Source: Bacteroidota bacterium (GTDB taxonomy: Bacteria; Bacteroidota; Bacteroidia; Sphingobacteriales; Sphingobacteriaceae). Taken from it: DNA of 64,000 nucleotides. The position numbers were made by a program, and so were the translations under genes. The stretch spans positions 60,155 through 124,154 of the forward strand of contig JABDAU010000001.1 of the NCBI GenBank assembly GCA_013289045.1. The letters run 5' to 3'. A model generated the notes under the pieces. That model saw nothing but the letters and a program-made list of their open reading frames with translations, was not told the DNA's origin and did no database searches. Shown piece after piece: positions 26,780 to 35,402 of the stretch. Numbering within the stretch: the first letter of the stretch is position 1; every line of letters begins with the position of its first letter.

Positions 26780-27754
26780 ATGGATTTGGCAAATTATCGC
26801 ACATCACTGGTAAAATTTCAATCGCTCATCGCGCTTGTGTTGCTTTGCATTGTGCTCAGCATCGTCTCTGATAAATTCCTCACGGTAGATAATACCTGGA
26901 ACGTAATGCGGCAGATCTCGGTAAATATCTGCATTTCCGTAGGCATGACACTGGTGATCCTCATTGCCGGCATCGACCTTTCAGTGGGTTCTGTATTGGC
27001 CCTATGCGGCGCAATTACAGCCGGCTTGCTAAAGAATGGCATCCCTATTCAATCAAGCAATTTATATATCGGTTTTACGCTTTTGGGCGCGATATTGGTG
27101 GGATTGATCGTAGGTTCATTACTCGGCCTGTTTAATGGCTGGACGATCACGCGGTTTAAAGTACCGCCTTTCGTGGCAACTTTAGCCATGTTGACCATTG
27201 CCCGTGGCTTAACCATGTTATGGACTAAAGGTTTTCCCATTTCAAATCTTGGCGACAGTTTCGATTATATCGGAACAGGCTGGTTTTTAGGCATTCCGTT
27301 GCCTGTATGGATCTCGGGCATAGTGGTGATAATTGCGGTTGTCATCACTAAAAAAACGGTCCTGGGGCGTTATATCTACGCCATCGGCGGCAATGAAAGT
27401 GCATCGAAGCTATCGGGTATCAACATCAATAAAGTCAAGTTGACCGTTTATGCCATTGCAGGATTGCTGGCGGCGATTGGCGGCATTTTGGTGACCTCTC
27501 GACTGGATTCAGCTCAGCCGAATGCAGGTATCAGTTATGAGCTGGACTCTATTGCCGCAGTGGTGATCGGCGGCACGTCGCTTTCGGGCGGTCGCGGGAC
27601 CATCATGGGTACAGTGCTTGGTGCGGTGATCATTGGTGTGCTGAACAACGGACTGGTGCTGATGAACGTTTCGCCTTTCTGGCAGCAGGTGGTTAAGGGT
27701 GCGGTGATCTTACTTGCAGTGATGATCGATAAAGCCAATTCAAAAAACGAGTAG
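26780..27754 (+). CDS. Sugar ABC transporter permease (RbsC-type)
   Basis: A 324-residue integral membrane protein with about 8-10 helices. GMTLVILIAGIDLSVGSVLALCGAITAGLL and GGNESASKLSGININKVKLTVYAIAGLLAAIGGIL are the signatures of the ribose-type BPD_transp_2 permeases, and GAVVIGGTSLSGGRG-like text (AAVVIGGTSLSGGRGTIMGTVLGA) is at the end. It forms the inner-membrane channel with the upstream ATPase. The kinase gene begins 3 bp after its stop. Confidence 0.92.
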   Translation: MDLANYRTSLVKFQSLIALVLLCIVLSIVSDKFLTVDNTWNVMRQISVNICISVGMTLVILIAGIDLSVGSVLALCGAITAGLLKNGIPIQSSNLYIGFTLLGAILVGLIVGSLLGLFNGWTITRFKVPPFVATLAMLTIARGLTMLWTKGFPISNLGDSFDYIGTGWFLGIPLPVWISGIVVIIAVVITKKTVLGRYIYAIGGNESASKLSGININKVKLTVYAIAGLLAAIGGILVTSRLDSAQPNAGISYELDSIAAVVIGGTSLSGGRGTIMGTVLGAVIIGVLNNGLVLMNVSPFWQQVVKGAVILLAVMIDKANSKNE

Positions 27755-27757
27755 CAG

Positions 27758-29239
27758 ATGAGTAACCGATACATCCTGGCAATTGACCAGGGCACCAGCA
27801 GCACCAAAACCATCATTTTTGACAACAAAGCGCAGGTGGTTGCCCGCTATTCGGAACCGCTTAAAACCTACTATCATGAAGGCGGCTTTGTAGAACAAGA
27901 CCCCGGGGAAATATTCGCCAATGTTTTAGCTTCTGCACAGGGCTGTATCGATCAATTTAAACAAAACGGTGGTGATACAAATGATATCCTCACCCTCGGC
28001 ATATCTAACCAGCGCGAGACTTTTGTAATTTGGGATGAGAATGGCAAGCCCTTACATAATGCGGTGGTTTGGCAATGTAAGCGTTCGGTTGAAGTTTGCC
28101 GGGAGTTAAAAGCATCAGGCATTGAAGCAGAAATAACCGCCAAAACCGGTTTAATCATCGATCCTTATTTTTCAGGCACCAAGCTAATCTGGCTTTACCG
28201 GAATAAGCCTGAAATAAAACACGCTATCGATGCCGGCAAAGCATATTTCGGCAATATCGATACCTGGTTACTGTATAAACTAACCAATGGCAGGCAATAT
28301 TTAACAGATTATACCAACGCCTCACGTACGCTGTTCTTTAACCTGCATACGTTGCAATGGGACAAAGAATTGCTGGAAAAATTCGGCCTGGCGAATATTA
28401 ATCTGCCTGGATTAAAACCATCATCAGCTTATTATGGCGATACGGATCTGGATGGCATTTTAAGCGAAACGATCTCTATTACCGCCATGATCGGCGACTC
28501 GCATGCCGCCGCTTTTGGCGAGGGCTGTTACAGCGAAGGCATTGCCAAGGCAACAATGGGCACCGGTTGTTCTATACTAATGAACATCGGCAGCCAACCT
28601 AAAGCATCCGGCAACGGCATGGTGACTACCATTTGCTGGAGTACCGAACAGGAGACGCACTATGCCTTCGAGGGCGTGATCGTAACCTGCGGAGCAACCA
28701 TTGAATGGCTGAAAAATGAGCTCGGCATTATCAGCGATGCCCGACAAACCGAAGCCATGGCGACTGCTGTCGAAGACAACAATGGTGTTTACCTTATACC
28801 TGCGTTTAGCGGTTTGGGTGCCCCACATTGGGATATGGCCAGGAAAGCGAGTATCAGTGGATTAACCTTCGATTGCAACAAAAATCATGTCGTACGGGCA
28901 GCACTGGAATCTATCGCCTATCAAATAAAGGATGTGGTTATCGCCATGCAGGCCGACTCCAACTTGCAGTTGAATGAGCTAATGGTCCATGGCGGCATGA
29001 CAGCCAATAAATTTGTACTGGAATTTTTAGCCGGGCAGATGGATTGCCGGATCGTCACTAATAATATCGCAGACATTTCCGCTTTAGGCGCTGCGTTGCT
29101 GGCTGGGTTAAAGGCAGGGATTTTTAAAGATTTGAATGAGATAAAAGGCTTGTTTGGACAGAAACAGATAGTTGCTTCAAACCAATACAAATCCAAAGCA
29201 GATCAATACTACGCCGGCTGGCAAGCTGCAATTGTCTGA
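27758..29239 (+). CDS. FGGY-family carbohydrate kinase; candidate apulose kinase, glycerol-kinase-like
   Basis: A 493-residue kinase. AIDQGTSSTKTIIFD is the phosphate-1 motif, NIDTWLLYKLTNG and GDSHAAAFGEGCY lie in the sugar-binding domain, TMGTGCSILMNIG binds ATP, and FSGLGAPHWDMARKASISGLT is the FGGY C-terminal signature in its glycerol-kinase form. By itself it would be annotated as a glycerol kinase-like protein. As the last gene of the isomerase-transketolase-importer operon it more likely phosphorylates the ketose made by the isomerase; characterised D-apulose kinases are FGGY proteins. Its TGA stop lies inside the palindromic repeat that begins at 29234. Confidence 0.85.
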   Translation: MSNRYILAIDQGTSSTKTIIFDNKAQVVARYSEPLKTYYHEGGFVEQDPGEIFANVLASAQGCIDQFKQNGGDTNDILTLGISNQRETFVIWDENGKPLHNAVVWQCKRSVEVCRELKASGIEAEITAKTGLIIDPYFSGTKLIWLYRNKPEIKHAIDAGKAYFGNIDTWLLYKLTNGRQYLTDYTNASRTLFFNLHTLQWDKELLEKFGLANINLPGLKPSSAYYGDTDLDGILSETISITAMIGDSHAAAFGEGCYSEGIAKATMGTGCSILMNIGSQPKASGNGMVTTICWSTEQETHYAFEGVIVTCGATIEWLKNELGIISDARQTEAMATAVEDNNGVYLIPAFSGLGAPHWDMARKASISGLTFDCNKNHVVRAALESIAYQIKDVVIAMQADSNLQLNELMVHGGMTANKFVLEFLAGQMDCRIVTNNIADISALGAALLAGLKAGIFKDLNEIKGLFGQKQIVASNQYKSKADQYYAGWQAAIV

Positions 29240-29327
29240 ACTCGAATTTTAAGGAATTAAAAGAATTTATAGAATTCAATTTCTGCATTCTGATCATTCA
29301 TAAAATTCTTCCAATTCGAGTTCAGAC
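29234..29327. repeat. Intergenic palindromic repeat, copy 1 (GTCTGAACTCGAATT ... AATTCGAGTTCAGAC)
   Basis: 94 bp with 15-bp complementary ends and an A/T-rich middle containing repeated GAATT. It lies between convergent genes (FGGY kinase and araA) and overlaps the kinase stop codon. Further copies are at 56960-57034 and 62452-62528. Confidence 0.85.
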
Positions 29328-29329
29328 AT

Positions 29330-29362
29330 AAAAAAAGGCGCCTGCGATATCTCGCTGACGCC
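29330..29362 (-). terminator. Rho-independent terminator of the arabinose operon
   Basis: On the minus strand GGCGTCAGCGA pairs imperfectly with TCGCAGGCGCC and is followed by a run of seven T. It lies 30 bp after the araA stop codon. Confidence 0.8.
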
Positions 29363-29391
29363 CTGGATTTAAAATTAAAAATAAAGAGCCT

Positions 29392-30882
29392 TTATTTGAA
29401 AGCCGCGTCATTCCAACGCAGTTCATTTTTCAATTCACGAATTTTGGTGTCCTGGTCTATTAGGATATACTCGATACCCGCAATATCTGCAAAATCTTCC
29501 ATATTTTCTGCAAATAAATTTTGACTATAGCAGGTATGATGTGCACCACCTGCCAGTATCCATGCGGCGCAACCGGTTTTCATATCCGGATAAGGTTTCC
29601 ATAACACACGCGCTACAGGTAGTTTAGGTAGGTCGTGCTCAGGCGCAACAGCCTCTACCGTGTTCACTATTAGGCGAAAACGATTACCCATATCTACGAT
29701 TGAGGCGTTCAAAGCGTGGCCGCCGGCCACGTTAAATACCAAACGTACCGGATCTGCTTTACCGCCGATCCCCAGCGGATGGATCTCGCATTTTGCCTTT
29801 CCATCAGCCAATGATTCGTCAACTTCTAGCATGTGCGAGCCCAAAACCAGCGGGTTTGAAGGATCGAAATGATAGGTGTAATCTTCCATAAAAGCGTTGC
29901 CGCCTTTAAGTCCACTCCCCATAACCTTCATGGCGCGTACCAGTGCAGCGGTCTTCCAATCGCCTTCACCGGCAAAACCGTAACCTTTGCCCATCAAACG
30001 CTGTGAGGCAATACCCGGGAGTTGCGTCATACCATGCAGGTCTTCGAAAGTATCACTGTAGCCTTTGAAATTACCGTCTTTCAGGAAAGCTTCTATGCCT
30101 AATTCTATCTTAGCCGCATCACGCAGTGAGCTATATTGCGCACCGCCTTTACGCAGTGGATCTACTACTGCATATTTCTCTTCATATTCGGCGGTAAGCT
30201 TATCAACCTCAGCATCACTAAAGCCATTGATCACTTTTACCAGGTCGCCGACGCCATAGGTGTTTACCGAGAAGCCAAACTGTTTTTCAGCTTCCACTTT
30301 ATCACCATCGGTAACCGCAACAAAGCGCATGTTATCGCCAAAACGTACAAAACGTGCACCCTGCCAATCAGCCCAGCCTGCTGTTACACGAGTCCAGCCG
30401 CCGATTTGCGACAGCACTTCCGGATCCTGCCAATGGCCAACAACTACCTTGCGGTTTTTGCGCATTCGCGAGAGGATAAATCCAAACTCGCGGTCGCCGT
30501 GGGCGCTTTGGTTAAGGTTCATGAAATCCATGTCGATGGTTTCCCATGGGATATCACGGTTAAACTGGGTGTGCAATTGCAGTAAAGGTTTTTGCATAAT
30601 ACTCAGCCCACCGATCCACATTTTGGCAGGCGAAAAGGTATGCATCCACGCAATGATGCCGATACAGTTTTTAGCTGAATTAGCATCCTGCATCACACTG
30701 CGAATTTCTTCCGTCGATTTTACAGTTGGCTTAAACACCACCTGTACCGGTATCTGCGCGGCCTCGTTAAATGAGCGAACAATTTGTTGCGAATGTTCGG
30801 CAACCTGTTTTAAAGTATCTTCGCCGTAAAGGTCCTGGCTGCCGGTAACAAACCAAACCTCGAATTTTTTCAGATCTATCAT
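29392..30882 (-). CDS. araA: L-arabinose isomerase
   Basis: A 496-residue cytoplasmic enzyme converting L-arabinose to L-ribulose with Mn2+. [19 protein letters not shown] is the family's N-terminus, [38 protein letters not shown] (metal Glu), [12 protein letters not shown] (metal Glu) and [12 protein letters not shown] (metal His) are all intact, and length is usual. It is the third gene of araB-araD-araA, 51 bp after araD, and is followed by a clear terminator. Confidence 0.97.
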   Translation of the reverse strand: MIDLKKFEVWFVTGSQDLYGEDTLKQVAEHSQQIVRSFNEAAQIPVQVVFKPTVKSTEEIRSVMQDANSAKNCIGIIAWMHTFSPAKMWIGGLSIMQKPLLQLHTQFNRDIPWETIDMDFMNLNQSAHGDREFGFILSRMRKNRKVVVGHWQDPEVLSQIGGWTRVTAGWADWQGARFVRFGDNMRFVAVTDGDKVEAEKQFGFSVNTYGVGDLVKVINGFSDAEVDKLTAEYEEKYAVVDPLRKGGAQYSSLRDAAKIELGIEAFLKDGNFKGYSDTFEDLHGMTQLPGIASQRLMGKGYGFAGEGDWKTAALVRAMKVMGSGLKGGNAFMEDYTYHFDPSNPLVLGSHMLEVDESLADGKAKCEIHPLGIGGKADPVRLVFNVAGGHALNASIVDMGNRFRLIVNTVEAVAPEHDLPKLPVARVLWKPYPDMKTGCAAWILAGGAHHTCYSQNLFAENMEDFADIAGIEYILIDQDTKIRELKNELRWNDAAFK

Positions 30883-30933
30883 TGAATGTATTTTTTAGTC
30901 GTTTATATCTTTTCTCACCTTTTAGCTAGCCTA

Positions 30934-31632
30934 TCACTGGCCGTAGTATGAATCCGGCCCGTGCTTACGCTCGTGATGTTTTCTTTGCAGCGACTCCTTC
31001 AATCGCTGTACATGCGGGTTGATTTGCTCAGTTAGGAAAGCCAGCTTTGCAATAGTTTCCAGTACCGCGCTGTTGTGTACCGCTTTGTCGGCGTTTTTGC
31101 CCCAGGTAAACGGCGCATGATTTCCCACCAGTATCATCTCCAACTCTTTATAATTGATGCCGCGTTCGCGCAGACAATTCAATATCTGGTAGCCGGTTTG
31201 GTGCTCATAATGGCCTTTTATCATTTCATCGCTCATCGGCGCTGCGCAGGGAATATCGACAATATTGTAATCTGCATGCGTGGTACCGTAGATCGGGATA
31301 TCGCGATGCGATTGCGCCCAGGCTGTTGCGTAAGTAGAGTGTGTATGGCAAATCCCGCCTATCCCTTCACATTCCTTGTAAAGCACTGCATGGGTTTTGG
31401 TGTCTGACGATGGCCGCAACGTCCCTTCTACAATGTTATTTTCAAAATCAACCACCACCATATCGTTCGGCGAAAGGTTTTCATAAGGCACACCGCTTGG
31501 TTTTATGGCGAAAACGCCCTGGCTCCTGTCCACCTCGCTCACATTGCCAAAAGTGAACAGCACCAGATCCAGCTTTGGCAACTGCATATTTGCCAGGTAA
31601 GCAGCTTCTTTAATATGTTCGTATTTACTCAT
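30934..31632 (-). CDS. araD: L-ribulose-5-phosphate 4-epimerase
   Basis: A 232-residue class II aldolase-fold enzyme producing D-xylulose 5-phosphate. HTHSTYATAWAQ supplies two zinc His, GNHAPFTWGKNADKAVHNSA a third, and FTFGNVSEVDR and IKPSGVPYENLSPNDMVVVDF bind phosphate. It lies 12 bp after araB on the minus strand. Confidence 0.96.
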   Translation of the reverse strand: MSKYEHIKEAAYLANMQLPKLDLVLFTFGNVSEVDRSQGVFAIKPSGVPYENLSPNDMVVVDFENNIVEGTLRPSSDTKTHAVLYKECEGIGGICHTHSTYATAWAQSHRDIPIYGTTHADYNIVDIPCAAPMSDEMIKGHYEHQTGYQILNCLRERGINYKELEMILVGNHAPFTWGKNADKAVHNSAVLETIAKLAFLTEQINPHVQRLKESLQRKHHERKHGPDSYYGQ

Positions 31633-31644
31633 TTGCTTTAGTTT

Positions 31645-33330
31645 TTATTCCATGCTTTCGGTATGTTCTTCCACATAAGCCGCCAGTTGCTTGTATTTTG
31701 CGTAGCGGATGGCATATAGTGCAGCACGGTCAGTGTTTGGATAATAGGTTTTTTCAAAATCGCCGCCCATCGCGGTCATGGCATCCTCAACTTTTGGATA
31801 AATGCCGGCCGTTGTAGCCGCAAACATTGCCGCGCCTAAAGCACAGGTATGCTCAAATGGATGAATGCGAATAGGCATCTCCAATATATCGGCCATCATT
31901 TGCATGATGTAGGCAGATTTCTTCGCTACGCCGCCGATGCCGATAATACCTTCAACCAGCACACCTTCACTAATAAACCTGTCGACAATTGTTTTTGCGC
32001 CAAAACAGGTACTTTCGGCCAATGCGCGGAAAACCCGCGGCGCATCACTACCAAGGCTTAACCCGGTAATGCCACCTTTTAATAATTGGTTGGCATCCGG
32101 TGTACGACGGCCGTTCAGCCAGTCTACAGCCACTTCAGCATTTTCGTCCAACGGTAACAGATCAGCCTGACGGCTTAGTTCAACTATAATTTTGTCGGAT
32201 ATTTCTTCTTTCAGCTTTTCGGCGGTTTCCGCATCGATCAGTTTGGTTTGCGGAAGTAATTCCTGCAATGGCCACGCTATGAGCTTTTTGAACCAGGCAT
32301 AAGTATCGCCAAAAGCAGACTGTCCTGCTTCCAAGCCAGCCATACCGGGGATGACCGAGCCATCCACCTGACCGCAGATACCTTTTACCAGTTTACCTTG
32401 CATATCCGCATTGGGCGCAACTAAAATATCGCAGGTTGAAGTACCCATCACCTTGCTCAGGTGGTAAGGTTCTATCTGTCCTCCAACAGCGCCCATGTGC
32501 GCATCAAAAGCGCCAACGCTAACCACTACATCCGTACTTAAACCTAATTTTTCAGCCCATTCGGCACTCAACGTGCCGGCAGACTGGTCGGATGTATAAG
32601 TATCTTTGTACAATCGCTCCCTGAAACCGCTCAATAGCGGATCAAGCGAAGAGAAGAATTCTTCAGGAGGCAGGCCGCCGTATTCTTCGGACCAAAGCCC
32701 TTTATGGCCAGCCGAGCATCTTCCGCGAAGCATTTCGTGCACATTTTTACCGCCTGTAAGCAGGAAAGGTATCCAATCGCAATGCTCCACCCACGAGTAG
32801 CAGGCATCTCTAACTTTTTCATTTACCCGCAGTGTGCGCAGCAGTTTGGCCCAAAACCATTCTGATGAATAGATGCCGCCAACATATTGGAGGTAGTTGA
32901 TATCGAACTTTTTAGCATGCTCGTTTATTTCTGCAGCTTCTTTTACCGAAGTATGGTCTTTCCACAGTACGAACATCGCATCCGGCTCCTGCTCAAATTC
33001 TTTTAAAAGCGCCAGTGGGGTGCCCTGCTTGTTTACGGCAACAGGCGTAGAACCGGTAGTGTCGACTGCTATGGCTTTTATCGATTTGGCTACATCCGCA
33101 CCCTCGACCTGACTGATGCAGCTTTTGATGGTATACTCCAGCCCCTCTATATAATCGAGCGGGTGTTGGCGAAAGCGGTTTTGTGCTGCATCGCAATACA
33201 AACCCTGTTGCCAGCGGGGATAATTAAAAACTGACGAGGCAATCTGTTTGCCGTTTGCCGCGTCGACAAGTACCGCACGTACTGAATCCGAACCATAGTC
33301 CAGACCTATTACCAAAGAATCAGAATACAT
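31645..33330 (-). CDS. araB: Ribulokinase
   Basis: A 561-residue FGGY kinase that phosphorylates L-ribulose. VIGLDYGSDSVRAVLVDAANG is the AraB-type phosphate loop; AVDTTGSTPVAVNKQGTPLAL, MLRGRCSAGHKGLWSE and VMGTSTCDILVAP are family signatures; the GIIGIGGVAKKSAYIMQMMADIL segment and FEHTCALGAAMFAA complete the C-terminal domain. It is the first gene of the arabinose operon and a 17-bp palindrome sits 13 bp before its ATG. Confidence 0.96.
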   Translation of the reverse strand: MYSDSLVIGLDYGSDSVRAVLVDAANGKQIASSVFNYPRWQQGLYCDAAQNRFRQHPLDYIEGLEYTIKSCISQVEGADVAKSIKAIAVDTTGSTPVAVNKQGTPLALLKEFEQEPDAMFVLWKDHTSVKEAAEINEHAKKFDINYLQYVGGIYSSEWFWAKLLRTLRVNEKVRDACYSWVEHCDWIPFLLTGGKNVHEMLRGRCSAGHKGLWSEEYGGLPPEEFFSSLDPLLSGFRERLYKDTYTSDQSAGTLSAEWAEKLGLSTDVVVSVGAFDAHMGAVGGQIEPYHLSKVMGTSTCDILVAPNADMQGKLVKGICGQVDGSVIPGMAGLEAGQSAFGDTYAWFKKLIAWPLQELLPQTKLIDAETAEKLKEEISDKIIVELSRQADLLPLDENAEVAVDWLNGRRTPDANQLLKGGITGLSLGSDAPRVFRALAESTCFGAKTIVDRFISEGVLVEGIIGIGGVAKKSAYIMQMMADILEMPIRIHPFEHTCALGAAMFAATTAGIYPKVEDAMTAMGGDFEKTYYPNTDRAALYAIRYAKYKQLAAYVEEHTESME

Positions 33331-33342
33331 AAGTTTATAATG

Positions 33343-33359
33343 ATTGTCGAAATAACAAT
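33343..33359. promoter_or_regulatory. Candidate AraR operator before araB
   Basis: ATTGTCGAAATAACAAT, a 17-bp imperfect palindrome 13 bp upstream of the araB start. It matches 14 of 17 positions of the site at 34171-34187 upstream of the araR-like gene. The position, next to or inside the leader, fits a repressor. Confidence 0.6.
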
Positions 33360-33411
33360 TATTATTTCAGAACTCAAAATGTTTTACCGAAATTATTTTC
33401 AGTTTAAGGAA

Positions 33412-34116
33412 TTACCGCAGTTGGTCTGGATTTGGAATAAAATTCATGAATGCCTGGAAGGCGGCGTAGTAGTTCTCGCGGTTAAGCCTGTAATAGAATG
33501 CACCGCGTTTTGAACCGGCTTTGTCTTTCTCTGCCAATTTTACCAAAAGGCCTGTAGCGAGTATGCGACGGCTAAAATTTCGCTTATCGATAGTGGCGTT
33601 AAAAACCGCCTCATACAGCGTTTGCAGTTGCGGAATGGTAAATTTCGAGGGCAATAACTCAAATAAGATCGGGTGCAATGCGGCTTTATAACGGATGCGT
33701 TTTTTAGCCTGCTCAACCATTTCCTGGTGGTCGAAGATTAGCTTAGGCGTTTTTTTTAATGGGAACCATTCTGCATGGTAATCAGTGCTTAACTGGTTCT
33801 GATACTGGTTAATATCCAGCAGCGCAAAATAGGCAACTGATACGGTGCGTTCCATCGGGTCGCGGTCCGGATCACCATAAGTGAATAATTGTTCAAGATA
33901 CACGCCTTCCAGCCCGGTAAGCTGTTTCAGGATGCGGTTTGCCGCCTGGTCGAGGCTTTCCTTGTCCTGCACAAAACCACCCATAAGGCTCCAATTACCT
34001 TTTTCAGGCTCAAAATCCCTACGGATAAGCAATAGCTTTAACGTCTCACCATCGAAACCAAAAACAATACAATCTACAGCCAATAGCAGCCGGCTTTGCT
34101 TGGAATATTTGTGCAT
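33412..34116 (-). CDS. araR: Nudix-type transcriptional regulator of arabinose use (AraR of Bacteroidota)
   Basis: A 234-residue protein with an N-terminal Nudix-fold domain (about 1-140) and a C-terminal winged helix (about 150-225, PSKFTIPQLQTLYEAVFNATIDKRNFSRRI). The Nudix box is degenerate: GGFVQDKESLDQ is kept but the REUxEE catalytic core reads RILKQL, so hydrolase activity is unlikely and effector sensing is expected. This is the architecture of the Nudix-related AraR regulators described in Bacteroides, which bind L-arabinose. It is encoded just upstream of araB (81-bp gap) in the same direction. Matching palindromes before both genes suggest control of araBDA and of itself. Confidence 0.88.
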   Translation of the reverse strand: MHKYSKQSRLLLAVDCIVFGFDGETLKLLLIRRDFEPEKGNWSLMGGFVQDKESLDQAANRILKQLTGLEGVYLEQLFTYGDPDRDPMERTVSVAYFALLDINQYQNQLSTDYHAEWFPLKKTPKLIFDHQEMVEQAKKRIRYKAALHPILFELLPSKFTIPQLQTLYEAVFNATIDKRNFSRRILATGLLVKLAEKDKAGSKRGAFYYRLNRENYYAAFQAFMNFIPNPDQLR

Positions 34117-34170
34117 GAAGACAAACCTAAAAAAAATTGAAATAAATACGCAATGCTATAACACTTATTA

Positions 34171-34187
34171 ATTGTTTATATAACAAT
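34171..34187. promoter_or_regulatory. Candidate AraR operator before araR
   Basis: ATTGTTTATATAACAAT, a 17-bp near-perfect palindrome, lies 55 bp upstream of the araR-like start and just after the stop of the GntR-type regulator gene. It shares 14 of 17 bases with the site before araB. Confidence 0.6.
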
Positions 34188-34197
34188 AAATGGGTGT

Positions 34198-35223
34198 TTA
34201 TACAGATGCACGCCGTATAACGCTGAAAGGAATGCGCCTGTGCTCTTTTGAATGACCGAGGATAAGTTCTGCAGCCACGCTGCCCATCATCTCAAAATCG
34301 GTTGATATAGTAGTGATGCCGTTGAGTATGATCTTTTTTATTGGTGTTTCGTTATAGGATATCACGCCAATATCTTCCCCTATTTTCATCGGTCCTGAAA
34401 CTATCTTTTCCACAAGCGTAACCAGGTCGTCTTCCATCAGGTTGATGTAGGTGGTTCCTTTTTGTAATACCTCACTACCCATATCGGCTACAATAGCATG
34501 TACAAAACCATATTTATTGCAAAAATTTTGAAAGCCGACGAGTATGCTTTTTGAGTAATAGCTATTCTCTGGAAAAATGATCTTGATGGTATGATACTTC
34601 TTTAATACATCAAGTAATTGCTCCAGTGCGTAAAAAATATCCTGTTCAAAATCCTCATAAACGGCGGCAAATTCGCCTGATACATCCTCCAATAGTTTAT
34701 CAACCAATACCAGTTTTTCTTTTGATACTTCGTCGATAGCCTGCGTTACGTTTTCGGCGCTGTCGATAAAATGCGGGATGATAGCGATTTTTTCATACTG
34801 ATCCATTTTTTCGGTAAGCAGCTTACGAAAAACATGAAAATCGTTATTATAGATGTAAAAATCTATCGCGGCCTGGTTGCCGAGCGTTTTGGCAAAGGCG
34901 TCGTAAATGATCTTTTTATGGCTGCTCAGCTTATTGAAAAGCAACAGCACTTTCACCTGCTGGTCGAAATGCGTATTGGTAATAAAATAGCCCTTACCGG
35001 TAACCGAAGCCAGTACCCTGAACTTTTTCAGCTCCTTATAAGCGCGTTCTATTGTATTGCGCGAAACGTCAAGCGCCGTGCTCAGGTCGTTAATTGAAGG
35101 CAACACATCATCTTTCTGAACTTTTCCTTCCTCAATCCCTTTTAAGAAAGCATTGCTGATCTGTAAGTACTTAGGGGTAATGGAATATTCATCCAGGTTT
35201 ATAATCTTTAGATAATTCTTCAT
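34198..35223 (-). CDS. rhaR: GntR-type regulator with LacI-like sensor domain; probable rhamnose regulator
   Basis: I start at ATG 35223 (MKNYLKIINLDEYSITPKY, 341 aa); a longer frame opens at 35253. The winged-helix GntR domain occupies about 10-80 (LQISNAFLKGIEEGKVQKDDVLPS, DVSRNTIERAYKELK, GKGYF). The remainder (about 90-340) is a periplasmic-binding/LacI-type effector domain, e.g. KIAIIPHF and IGVISYNETPIKKIILNGITTISTDFEMMG. It is divergent from rhaT, across a 179-bp region with an inverted repeat at 35333-35367. By position it should sense L-rhamnose or a metabolite and control rhaT-rhaEW-rhaI-rhaK; that specificity is inference. Confidence 0.8.
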   Translation of the reverse strand: MKNYLKIINLDEYSITPKYLQISNAFLKGIEEGKVQKDDVLPSINDLSTALDVSRNTIERAYKELKKFRVLASVTGKGYFITNTHFDQQVKVLLLFNKLSSHKKIIYDAFAKTLGNQAAIDFYIYNNDFHVFRKLLTEKMDQYEKIAIIPHFIDSAENVTQAIDEVSKEKLVLVDKLLEDVSGEFAAVYEDFEQDIFYALEQLLDVLKKYHTIKIIFPENSYYSKSILVGFQNFCNKYGFVHAIVADMGSEVLQKGTTYINLMEDDLVTLVEKIVSGPMKIGEDIGVISYNETPIKKIILNGITTISTDFEMMGSVAAELILGHSKEHRRIPFSVIRRASV

Positions 35224-35285
35224 TTCAACGGTTAGCTGACTGCACTGGCGCAAATAAAAGGCTAAGTAAAGATAAAATTGAGAAT

Positions 35286-35307
35286 TTACCTACAACGTTT
35301 AAGTGGA
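35286..35307. promoter_or_regulatory. Weak match to the LacI-type palindrome (site F)
   Basis: TTACCTACAAC followed by GTTTAAGTGGA. The right half equals the kduI site for eight bases (GTTTAAGT) but the left half is degenerate. It may be chance or indicate cross-control of the rhamnose genes. Confidence 0.3.
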
Positions 35308-35332
35308 AAGGTGAAAGGTTGAATATAAATTG

Positions 35333-35367
35333 CAGGACAGTGAAGGACAGTTTATACCGCTATCCTG
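35333..35367. promoter_or_regulatory. Inverted repeat CAGGACAG ... CTATCCTG in the rhaR-rhaT intergenic region
   Basis: CAGGACAG at 35333, a direct copy AAGGACAG at 35343, and CTATCCTG at 35360-35367 give GGACAG-N9-CTATCC, a 21-bp imperfect palindrome (35345-35365) plus an extra half-site. It lies 36 bp upstream of the rhaT ATG and is the best candidate operator for the divergent GntR-type regulator. Confidence 0.5.
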
Positions 35368-35402
35368 CCTATTATTGTAGCACCATTATAAACAAATAGA
35401 GA

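Noticed and set aside
33412..34116. Nudix hydrolase acting on nucleotides
   Set aside because: The catalytic glutamates of the Nudix box are missing and a winged-helix domain follows.
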